Source: Onthophagus taurus
Lineage: Eukaryota > Arthropoda > Insecta > Coleoptera > Scarabaeidae
Assembly: GCF_036711975.1 (NCBI RefSeq)
Contig: NW_027248937.1
Location: forward strand, 186,001-250,000
Length of the DNA stretch: 64,000 nucleotides
Direction: 5' to 3'
The notes beneath the pieces are model-generated. The model made no database searches, was not told the origin of the DNA, and saw only the letters and a program-made list of their open reading frames with translations. The translations under genes were made by a program, and so were the position numbers. How positions within the stretch are numbered: the stretch's first letter is position 1; each line of letters begins with the position of its first letter. Positions 34,645-42,432 of the stretch are shown here, in pieces.

Positions 34645-35904
34645 CTATATTAATTGCTTAACCATTTTCGTAAGAGGCGAATACACAAATGCTCTGTCAT
34701 GCAGAATTAATGCGTAAGCTGTCGTACCTTCCGGAATTGGATTTTTCGTTGAATACTCGATTTTTATTTCTACTCCGCTTTTATGTATTGCTTCCTGTTG
34801 ATACGTGCAATCGATTCCAATTAACGGCGCGTAAGTTTTAAATTCTTCCGGTGAAAACAAAGGTTCGCTTTCTTGATAGTAGTATGCTTGCTGAAATCTT
34901 GAATACATATCATACAAAATCGCATAGTGATTGTTATCAAAATCCACATTCAAATTATCGTACGGAAAACGTTCTCCATTCAAGAAAACGGTTACGTTCG
35001 TTAAGTTTATATTATCAAATAATGCCATGTTTCCTTTAAATATACCCTTTCGATTTGTTTGAAATCCGATGATTATAAATCTAGGCGTTTCCAATTGTGG
35101 AGCAGTTTTGACGGCCCAAGATTGCTTTGTAGTTTGAGGTAATTGAGGGTACTCGTGTATTTCCCACGATCGAAAAGGAACGTGAATGTCTACGTTTCTT
35201 TCTGATAGTTTTGTTAATGCCAACTGTTCGCGTAATCCCACCGCCACGTGAGGAACTCTCCATATAATTTTATTAATGATCAATTTCAATTTTTCGTCGT
35301 TCGGAGCGGCTGCTGGTTGAAAGATGACGTCCGTATCATCGTGTCCGCGAATTAGCACAAGTTCCTGTCGAACGTTCATCATGATCTTTCTGAAATCTTC
35401 TGCGAATCCTAGCAACGTTTTTAGCGGAACGCTAAGACCGAAATTTCCATTTTTATCTAAAGCCTTTGAAACACCCGCTATATCATCTTTCCAAGGTTTT
35501 ATGTGCCAACCGGCGTTCTCTAATTTCACCACCTCGTTCTGCGTAGATGAGAAATAACCCTTCATGCAAGAGCTTATACCGACGTTCCGCACACCATCAA
35601 CATGTACTCCGTTAATAAGATATCGAATATCGCTAAACATAAATGCAACGGGATTGTTAACCAATTGCCCCGTTGCGCTGGCATCTTTTGTTATACTTCC
35701 GTCCGCGGCTAACTTACGAACGCTACCCTCGACGTATAGATAACTCTCGCTCGGTAAAGTATAATTATCTATTTCCGGAATTGAAATTCTAATTTCGTCA
35801 TTGTTATCGAACGTGGTCGATCCAAACGGTTGATGCGAATGGAATTCATAACTTACGATAGAGTGATCTGTTTTTATCTTATCCGTTACTTTTAAAATGT
35901 CCAT
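34645..35904 (-). CDS. MCP: Probable major capsid protein (double jelly-roll type)
   Basis: 419 aa, intact. It begins MDILKV and has an early NNDEIRISIPEIDNYTLPSES segment followed by regularly alternating beta-strand-like stretches throughout, with no transmembrane or catalytic motif. Composition, size and position next to the penton-like gene, protease and ATPase match the Polinton capsid locus. Known biology: Polinton major capsid proteins have two jelly-roll domains like those of adenovirus-lineage viruses. I make the assignment by family resemblance and context; the fold is not proven by sequence inspection. Its start overlaps the stop of the small basic gene (TAATG), implying a compact late-gene cluster. 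Confidence 0.8.
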   Translation of the reverse strand: MDILKVTDKIKTDHSIVSYEFHSHQPFGSTTFDNNDEIRISIPEIDNYTLPSESYLYVEGSVRKLAADGSITKDASATGQLVNNPVAFMFSDIRYLINGVHVDGVRNVGISSCMKGYFSSTQNEVVKLENAGWHIKPWKDDIAGVSKALDKNGNFGLSVPLKTLLGFAEDFRKIMMNVRQELVLIRGHDDTDVIFQPAAAPNDEKLKLIINKIIWRVPHVAVGLREQLALTKLSERNVDIHVPFRSWEIHEYPQLPQTTKQSWAVKTAPQLETPRFIIIGFQTNRKGIFKGNMALFDNINLTNVTVFLNGERFPYDNLNVDFDNNHYAILYDMYSRFQQAYYYQESEPLFSPEEFKTYAPLIGIDCTYQQEAIHKSGVEIKIEYSTKNPIPEGTTAYALILHDRAFVYSPLTKMVKQLI

Positions 35905-36095
35905 TACTTTAACACTTCGTATCCTAACTGAACTAAATACCTTCGATTGACTGGTGATAATCGATGAATGGATCGTCTTCTACTGCCGCTACGTTGACTG
36001 ATGACGCGCGCTTTATAGTTTTCTCCATTAAACAATTTTCTCGCTCTGTCTCTTCTTGACCACCGCATTCTTTTGTTTTGATATAACACTGTCAT
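35904..36095 (-). CDS. Small very basic protein (63 aa)
   Basis: The frame is open from 36122 but the first ATG is at 36095-36093. The product is Arg/Lys-rich (MRWSRRDRARKLF, SGSRRRSIHRL) with pI clearly high. It sits exactly between the minor and major capsid genes and overlaps the latter by TAATG. Size and charge suggest a nucleic-acid-condensing or virion core protein, as in other capsid clusters. That is inference and no homology is recognised. Confidence 0.6.
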   Translation of the reverse strand: MTVLYQNKRMRWSRRDRARKLFNGENYKARVISQRSGSRRRSIHRLSPVNRRYLVQLGYEVLK

Positions 36096-36118
36096 AACGT
36101 TAGTCAAATTTAAATAAT

Positions 36119-36850
36119 TCAATTTATCGATCTCAGGTGAACTCTCACTGTTATTTCTTCTTCTCTGAAGTCTACCAAGTTTCCGTCCTGATCAAGTATA
36201 CGTACTGTTAAGCTACTAATCACGTTCGTTAAAACCGGTAAATAAATAGGTAGTTGTGGTGATTCGATTATTTTAAAACCTGCCGGAACGTTTGGGAAAA
36301 AATGATATAAAACGTGCACGGGAACTCCGTTATTATACGATCCCGTCACTAAATTACAATAAATTTGTAAGGCGTTCGTTTTATTTATGTTTACTACGAA
36401 ATCGGATTCCACTTCCGTATCTCTAGGTAATATTTGAGGCTTGAAGCCAAGTAACGGCCCTATAGAATTATCGCATGCAAAATTAATTCGACGGGTACTT
36501 TTTATTAAAGAATGTTGTGTGTTATTATTCCCCTTAATCCTTATTACAACACTTTTAGCGTGTCTTTTGTCTAGCTGTTCATTCACGAAGTCGGCAATAT
36601 CATCAATATCGTACGTTCCAACAGGTACTATTATATTGTTTTTAAAATGTCCTGTCTTATCTTCGTATTGGATTACGTTGTTGTTTTTATTAACGTTTGC
36701 TAAACTATTAAACGTTTCGAAATTCAAAAGAGCCAACTCGTAACTACCAAATTCGTTCAAATAGATCGGAGGATTAAAATTACAAGTCAATTCAGATGAC
36801 TTTCCAGTCAACGTAAATGTATATGTCGTGTGTATTGCTTCTTTCTCCAT
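36119..36850 (-). CDS. Probable minor (penton) capsid protein
   Basis: 243 aa, intact, with a true ATG. The N-terminus has TTYTFTLTGKSSELTCNFNP then YLNEFGSYELALLNFETFNS, a pattern of the Polinton minor capsid/penton family with single jelly-roll fold. Beta-rich alternation continues to a C-terminal VRVHLRSIN. Known family role: it occupies five-fold vertices of the capsid. It is flanked by the protease (31 bp upstream) and the basic/major capsid genes. Confidence 0.8.
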   Translation of the reverse strand: MEKEAIHTTYTFTLTGKSSELTCNFNPPIYLNEFGSYELALLNFETFNSLANVNKNNNVIQYEDKTGHFKNNIIVPVGTYDIDDIADFVNEQLDKRHAKSVVIRIKGNNNTQHSLIKSTRRINFACDNSIGPLLGFKPQILPRDTEVESDFVVNINKTNALQIYCNLVTGSYNNGVPVHVLYHFFPNVPAGFKIIESPQLPIYLPVLTNVISSLTVRILDQDGNLVDFREEEITVRVHLRSIN

Positions 36851-36880
36851 TACTTCTGAACGTCTAAACGTCTCTAGACT

Positions 36881-37270
36881 CTAATAGGTTCTTTTATTAC
36901 TTAGAAACTTCAGACACAACTGTCCGCAATTTTGATCTATTTCTCTTTGATATCGACAGTAATTATACTTTACTTGACCACCCCTACCGTCTGACAGCAA
37001 ATATTGTTCAATTTCTAATGGCGGTCTTAAATCACCGTAACTGTCGAAATAGTATATGTCCTTGTCGTCTTTCTTATAGGCGACCCAATGAGTCCCTCGT
37101 CCTTTCAAGTTATCCAAGTTAACAATACCTCTTTCCTTCTTTTTAATCTTACTCGGGAGATTGTCTCTCATAAATATACCCCGAAAATGTGGAATTTTTA
37201 GTACTTTCGCAAACTTTTCCAACTCGACGTTAGTTAACGCACGACGAGGTATTCGAACTAGTTTTTTGAA
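36881..37270 (-). CDS. PRO: Adenain-like cysteine protease, no visible ATG start
   Basis: This is the capsid maturation protease of Polintons (C5/adenain-like, Ulp1 fold). Counting from the TTG codon at 37222-37220 as residue 1, the catalytic triad is visible: H45 in GTHWVAY, D60 in YYFDSYG and C99 in QNCGQLC, with Q97 nearby. The family-like N-terminus (ALTNVE...EKFAK...F.RDNLP) extends upstream of that codon to about 37240. The frame is open back to a TAG at 37273-37271, overlapping the end of the PLA2-motif gene, yet contains no ATG before the Met in FMRDN. Either the start is supplied by splicing, a non-AUG codon is used, or the start codon has been lost. The catalytic part is intact. Confidence 0.85.
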   Translation of the reverse strand, partial: FKKLVRIPRRALTNVELEKFAKVLKIPHFRGIFMRDNLPSKIKKKERGIVNLDNLKGRGTHWVAYKKDDKDIYYFDSYGDLRPPLEIEQYLLSDGRGGQVKYNYCRYQREIDQNCGQLCLKFLSNKRTY

Positions 37271-38175
37271 CTAGTGGTTATACCGCAACCTTTCTTATAG
37301 GGCTTATTGAAGTAACCTGTGCCGCCAACATTAATCCCCTTTCCTTCAATAAACAAACCGCAACCTTTCTTATATGGTTTTATATAAAATCCGCTACCTA
37401 CGGCCTTTGCTTCCATAGCCTTGTTATGTCTTCGTTCTTCATCTAATTGCTCTCTAGCTGTTTTCGCGTTGTTTATAGTTCTTGCAATAGCGGCAGCACC
37501 ACCGCCGATACTACCTAGGGCACCTAAAGCTGCGAACAGGGGAATTAAAGGTAAAAATCCTCCCGTTTTCGGAATTCGAATAACTCGACCTCTAGGTTCG
37601 GAAATTCTTTTTCTTATCTTTTTCAAAGCTCCGTACGCCGCTTTAACGTTTGTCAACAAATTCTTAGCACCTGATCTCGATATTGCGTTGCGAGCGAATC
37701 GAAGTGCATCTACAAAAGATATAGCTCCACCACGCTTTACACGCGTTCGGACTTTTTTTAAAGGTCGTCGACCCGTACGATTTCTTTTTCTACCTACGCC
37801 CATACCGACCGCTACTTTTGCTTTCATTAAGGCGGCAACTGCGGACGATGCCACTTTTTCTCCAAGAGTAGACTCTTTATTTCGTATTCGTTCTTTCGCT
37901 GCTTTATATAATGCTCTGTCTGCGTCGTGTCTAAATTTTAAATTTGAACTGACCGTATATGCTATATCGTGTTTCTTACACGCTTCGTCTAATGGATTCA
38001 CGCCTCGATCTCCTCTCGATAATCTCTTTTCCAACTTGGTACCCGGTCCACAAAAATTATATCCTGGCAAATGAAGTTCTATCGGAAGTTTATCTATCAA
38101 CTTGTTAAAAAATCCTCGACCAATTCGTTTGCCTGTCAAACGATAACTGTTACGATTAGGTTCTAACAAATTCAT
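37258..38175 (-). CDS. PX: Virion-type protein with phospholipase A2 motif (305 aa)
   Basis: Residues 37-46 (PGYNFCGPGT) match the Ca-binding loop and 64-73 (EACKKHDIAY) the catalytic His-Asp of a compact PLA2 domain like that in parvovirus VP1 and some Polinton/adintovirus proteins, where it helps membrane passage. After that come a basic stretch (GRKRNRTGRRPLKKVRTRVKRG, in part), a hydrophobic Gly/Ala/Leu-rich segment near 210-232 (FLPLIPLFAALGALGSIGGG), and two C-terminal near-repeats containing KPYKKGCG. The hydrophobic segment resembles membrane-active regions of adenovirus-lineage minor proteins; that is inference. All key PLA2 residues seem present. The stop overlaps the open start region of the protease frame. 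The symbol follows Polinton usage and is tentative. Confidence 0.8.
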   Translation of the reverse strand: MNLLEPNRNSYRLTGKRIGRGFFNKLIDKLPIELHLPGYNFCGPGTKLEKRLSRGDRGVNPLDEACKKHDIAYTVSSNLKFRHDADRALYKAAKERIRNKESTLGEKVASSAVAALMKAKVAVGMGVGRKRNRTGRRPLKKVRTRVKRGGAISFVDALRFARNAISRSGAKNLLTNVKAAYGALKKIRKRISEPRGRVIRIPKTGGFLPLIPLFAALGALGSIGGGAAAIARTINNAKTAREQLDEERRHNKAMEAKAVGSGFYIKPYKKGCGLFIEGKGINVGGTGYFNKPYKKGCGITTSSKN

Positions 38176-38252
38176 TTTATAATTTCACTCCTTCTTCCTT
38201 TTCTTCACAGTTAAAAACTAGAAATGAAGCTCTGCTGTTGTGCTTTAAGCTT

Positions 38253-38258
38253 TTATTC
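38253..38258 (-). terminator. Possible polyadenylation signal (AATAAA, minus strand)
   Basis: GGAATAAAAGC on the minus strand lies between the 38397-38621 gene and the PLA2-motif gene. It could end the upstream transcript; it could also be a TATA-like element for the downstream gene. The remaining 38176-38396 sequence is AT-rich and has a TTA trinucleotide run and a duplicated ACTTAAATCTA motif. Confidence 0.4.
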
Positions 38259-38396
38259 CTTTTAAATATTTTACAAAAACAATTTTGCTCTTAATTTATA
38301 CTTAAATCTATTAATATTATTATTATTATTATTCAGCTACACTTAAATCTACTAATATCCTAAAAATTAATTGTTACTCAGTTAAAAACATTTCGA

Positions 38397-38621
38397 TTAC
38401 TCTACAATGCTAAAACGTTCTTGATATATATTTAATCTATAATCTACATCTAAATATTTTTCTAATAACTTATTTACGTTTCTTATCCTAGTCTTAAATC
38501 TAATTCCGTCCAACATCTTTTCTTCCCAGTCACTTATCCTTGATTGTCTGTAAGCAAACGTCCAAGTGTGCATTCGGTACACTCTATTTTTCGATTCGCA
38601 AAACGTCACTTTTTTTTCCAT
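38397..38621 (-). CDS. Unrecognised 74-aa protein
   Basis: The true ATG is 38621-38619 (the frame also opens at a GTG three codons earlier). It begins 10 nt after the stop of the upstream gene. The sequence is charged and aromatic (FCESKNRVYRMHTWTFAYR, then basic residues) with a helix-like C-terminus. There is no signal peptide, membrane segment or known motif. The tight spacing suggests a bicistronic or spliced relation with the upstream gene. Confidence 0.6.
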   Translation of the reverse strand: MEKKVTFCESKNRVYRMHTWTFAYRQSRISDWEEKMLDGIRFKTRIRNVNKLLEKYLDVDYRLNIYQERFSIVE

Positions 38622-38631
38622 TTTATTCACT

Positions 38632-39700
38632 TCACATCTTCATTAATGCGTGCAAATCTAAATCCAGTAATATCTTATCCATACCGTATACGAGCAGTTC
38701 TTTAGTTACGCACAAATGTTCACTTGGTGCACCGTTTGAAGCAACCAATATATTCGATTTTATATCACCTTGCATTGTTGATACCACATCGATCACGCTA
38801 TCGTAATAATTTTTATATTCCATACACTTTAATACTTCTACCCTACTCGAAACTAAATCGCTAAGTTTCCACAATTCGTGTAACGAGTCGTAAGCCAGGT
38901 AAAATATTTCTGACCCCCTTTCCATTTTCAACACTTTTCGTACATTTTCTATCCATTGGCTGCTGCAGGTCACGCCGCTTACAACGAAATGTGGTGGTGT
39001 CGATAAATCACCAACAAAACTATTCATAATCAATTGTCTGCTATTAATCACATTTTTCCATTCGTCTTCGGTAAAAGTTATGCATTGTCCTTTTCCCATT
39101 AATCTTATAACCGGATCAAAATGTAGATTGGCAGACATGCCAACCGATATCCATTTCGTTCGACTTTTATTTAAATAATATGTACTCTCGGAGAATAATG
39201 GCGCTTGATTACCTTTTTGGAGATTATTTTTCACTGCTTCATTTAATACTACGTTACTTGTGAAAGGTAACTTTCCACAATTTTCTACATAATGTTGTTG
39301 ATTGCTAGGAAATACGTACTCCGCTAAGTCGGAAGCCAACAAATTAATTCCATCGAATACCACATCCTTTTTTCTTTGATTATCACTTCCTAGCGACACA
39401 TTTGTTGCAGTTGTCTCATTACAATTACCCTCCATTTTGATGTTTCGGGCAGGTTTTTTATTTTCACCCTTTTCAAATGAATTTACAGCAGCTCTCTTAG
39501 TTGGACATTTGGGGTTCGGTCTGGTTGCCACTAAACATCAATATTATTGTTTACATTAGTACATTATTTACTTGTATTACATTTGAATTACTTACTCGTT
39601 ACGTTAAAAATCCTCTGTACTAAATGCACCAAAAATCTACACGATATTTTTAATATGTACTAAATACACAAAAACCTTACTCTGAAGCACAACACTCTGC
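38632..39700 (-). CDS. Right-end Polinton gene with spliced leader (299 aa, unknown function)
   Basis: The coding exon is 39530-38632. The open frame has no ATG at its beginning. A TGG at the exon edge follows an acceptor (GATGTTTAG), and the proposed upstream exon 39619-39596 ends in A before a consensus donor GTAAGT. Splicing out 39531-39595 (65 nt) would create the ATG across the junction. A further micro-exon, about 39700-39681, ends at GTAAGG, and its intron 39680-39620 is 61 nt. If this splicing is not used, the first ATG is at 39435 (267 aa). The protein has a polar N-terminus and a mixed alpha/beta body with no motif I recognise. It is the first gene inside the right TIR. Confidence 0.65.
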
Positions 39701-39723
39701 GGTACAACTTCGACCAACGTTTG

Positions 39724-39731
39724 TATTTATA
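39724..39731 (-). promoter_or_regulatory. TATA box of the right-end gene
   Basis: TATAAATA on the minus strand, with GCAGAG about 31 bp downstream near 39700 as a plausible initiator. It mirrors the polymerase promoter position just inside the opposite TIR. Confidence 0.55.
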
Positions 39732-39865
39732 GCAATACATAAGGTTGCTGGTGGGGGGAGTAATATTTCACATCATTACCGAATATATCTATTATACATG
39801 TTCTAACATGTCATTATATCGTGAGACGTCAGACAAAACGCATGACAAATTTATTAAGAAGCTCT

Positions 39866-40468
39866 TAAAAAATATCTCGCAGGTGGATCATGACTCATCT
39901 ACTACTAACAAGTTAGTTGACCTCCTCCTCAAACCTGTCCTCCCAAAAAATTTGCCGATTCAAGAACCTCCTCGCATATTCTTAAATACCCGTACACCTT
40001 TACATAATAAAATAAAAAATATCTCGCAGGTAAGTTATGACTCACTTATTTGTATACCTACATATCTCAAAACCGTATACCTTTGTGTATAATAATAAAT
40101 TAAGAGATATATCGAAAACATTAACAGTTCATTGAGAAGCGTCGAAGGATAAACATAGTAATTGTTTTCATCTAGGTAAACAGGTTACATATAAAGATAA
40201 ATTTTTAATAACATAACCTAAATAAAGATACATTTTTAATAAAGATAAATTTTTAATAATTTCGTCAAAATAACATGACCTTCTCAAGTTAATTGACCTC
40301 CTCCTCTCTTCATCGAATCTTCTCCGACCCTCAAAAGAATCGCCGATTCAAGAACCTCCTCTCCTCATCGAACCTCCTCTGACCCCCAAAAAATTTGCCG
40401 ATTCAAGAACCTCCTCCTAGAACGCAGGTTCGAGGAGGAGGTTCTTGAATCGGCGAATCTATACTACT
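39866..40468 (-). repeat. Polinton right terminal inverted repeat
   Basis: This is the reverse complement of 22888-23490. It carries the iteron copies at 39954-39973, 40342-40361, 40397-40418 and 40433-40454 (the last two forming the terminal hairpin) and ends ATACTACT. A 115-aa frame at 39745-40092 runs through it but is not supported as a gene. Between it and the right-end promoter (39732-39865) I see no other feature. Confidence 0.95.
40397..40454. repeat. Terminal hairpin in right TIR
   Basis: 22-bp perfect inverted arms 40397-40418 and 40433-40454 with a 14-nt spacer, the mirror image of the left-end hairpin. Confidence 0.9.
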
Positions 40469-40474
40469 CATGTT
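40469..40474. repeat. Polinton target-site duplication, right
   Basis: CATGTT immediately after the ACTACT terminus, identical to 22882-22887. Confidence 0.97.
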
Positions 40475-42374
40475 GGAGATAAAATACAAAATGTGCCCAA
40501 AACGTGATATTATGACGTTATACGCCGTTCTGAGACATGTTAGAACTTTCTATCACTTTTGGTTCCGATAATTCTGTTGACCATATTTGTGATATTCAGG
40601 CGCCAAATGACATCTTGGAGCATGTTGGAGATAAAACACTAAATGTGCCCAAAACGTGATATTATGACGTTATACGCCGTTCTGAGATAAGAAACAAAAT
40701 GTGCACAAAACGTGATATTATGACGTTATACGCCGTTCAGAGACATGTTTGAACTTTCTATCACTTTTGGTTCCGGTAATTCTGTCGACCATATATGTGA
40801 TATTCAGATTCCAAATGTCACATTGGAGCATGTTGGAGATAAAAAACAAAATGTGCCCAAAACGTGATATTATGACGTTATACGCCGTTCTGAGACATGT
40901 TTGAACTTTCTATCACTTTTGGTTCCGGTAATTCTGTCGACCATATATATGATATTTAGATGCCAAATGTCACATTGGAGCATGTTGGAGATAAAAAACA
41001 AAATGTGCCCAAAACGTTATATTATGACGTTATACGCCGCACTGAGCCATGTTTGAACTTTCTATCACTTTTGGTTCCGATAATTCTGTTGACCATATTT
41101 GTGATATTCAGGCGCCAAATGACATGTTGGAGCATGTTGGAGATAAAAAACACAAGGGCCCAAAACGTGATATTATGACGTTATACGCCGTTCTGAGACA
41201 TGTTTGAACTTTCTATCATTTTTGGTTCCGGTAATCCTGTCGACCATATATGTGATATTCAGATTCCAAATGTCACATTGGAGCATGTTGGAGATAAAAA
41301 ACAAAATGTGCCCAAAACGTTATATTATGACGTTATACGTCGTACTGAGCCATGTTTGAACTTTCTATCACTTTTGGTTCCGATAATTCAGTTGACCATA
41401 TTTGTGATATTCAGACGCCAAATGACATCTTTGAGCATGTTGGAGATAAAAAACAAAATGTGCCCAAAACGTGATATTATGACGTTATACGCCGTTCTGA
41501 GACATGTTTGAACTTTCTATCATTTTTGGTTCCGGTAATCCTGTCGACCATATATGTGATATTCAGATTCCAAATGTCACATTGGAGCATGTTGGAGATA
41601 AAAAACAAAATGTGCCCAAAACGTTATATTATGACGTTATACGTCGTACTGAGCCATGTTTGAACTTTCTATCACTTTTGGTTCCGATAATTCTGTTGAC
41701 CGTATTTGTGTTATTCAGACGCCAAATGACATCTTTGAGCATGTTGGAGATAAAAAACAAAATGTGCCCAAAACGTGATATTATGACGTTATACGCCGTT
41801 CTGAGACATGTTTGAACTTTCTATCACTTTTGGTTCCGGTAATTCTGTCGACCATATATGTGATATTTAGATGCCAAATGTCACATTGGAGCATGTTGGA
41901 GATAAAAAACAAAATGTGCCCAAAACGTTATATTATGACGCTATACGCCGTTCTGAGACATGTTTGAACTTTCTATCACTTTTGGTTCCGATAATTCTGT
42001 TGACCATATTTGTGATATTCAGGCGCCAAATGACATGTTGGAGCATGTTGGAGATAAAAAACAAAATGTGCCCAAAACGTGATATTATGACGTTATACGC
42101 CGTTCTGAGACATGTTTGAACTTTCTATCACTTTTGGTTCCGATAATTCTGTTGACCATATTTGTGATATTCAGGTGCCAAATGACATGTTGGCGCATGT
42201 TGGAGATAAAAAACAAAATGTGCCCAAAACGTGATATTATGACGTTATACGCCGTTCTGAGACATGTTTGAACTTTCTATCACTTTTGGTTCCGATAATT
42301 CTGTTGACCATATTTGTGATATTCAGGCGCCAAATGACATGTTGGAGCATGTTGGAGATAAAAAACAAAATGTG

Positions 42375-42432
42375 CCCAAAACGTGATATTATGACGTTAT
42401 ACGCCCAAAACGTGATATTATGACGTTATACG
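42375..42432 (+). repeat. 29-bp tandem duplication inside a satellite monomer
   Basis: The segment starting CCCAAAACGTGATATTATGA is present twice in direct succession (42375-42403 and 42404-42432). It marks the exact place where the long match to array 1 breaks off, so it may be a recombination junction. Confidence 0.92.

Larger units (their letters stand above)
22888..40468. mobile_element. Complete Polinton/Maverick element, 17,581 bp
   Basis: The element is bounded by 603-bp terminal inverted repeats beginning AGTAGTATAG and by a perfect 6-bp CATGTT target duplication. It encodes the Polinton hallmark genes: protein-primed DNA polymerase B, retrovirus-like integrase with chromodomain, A32/FtsK-like packaging ATPase, adenain-like cysteine protease, and probable major and minor capsid proteins. 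It also encodes a PLA2-motif protein and several unrecognised genes. Polymerase is on the plus strand at the left end, and all other genes are on the minus strand. All large frames are open and the repeats are nearly identical over their outer ~340 bp, so the insertion looks recent and possibly active. Polintons are known to replicate with their own polymerase and are thought able to form virions; activity of this copy is inference. Confidence 0.97.

Noticed and set aside
37421..38074. 217-aa plus-strand frame opposite the PLA2-motif gene
   Set aside because: The minus strand has clear PLA2 motifs, so the plus frame is a shadow.
39745..40092. 115-aa frame running through the right TIR
   Set aside because: Not mirrored as a frame in the left TIR, overlaps iterons, and has no recognisable domain.
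22888..40468. Integrated DNA virus or bacterial prophage instead of a Polinton
   Set aside because: The combination of protein-primed polymerase B, chromodomain integrase, long TIRs and a 6-bp target duplication defines a Polinton/Maverick (adintovirus-like). Introns exclude a bacterial phage.
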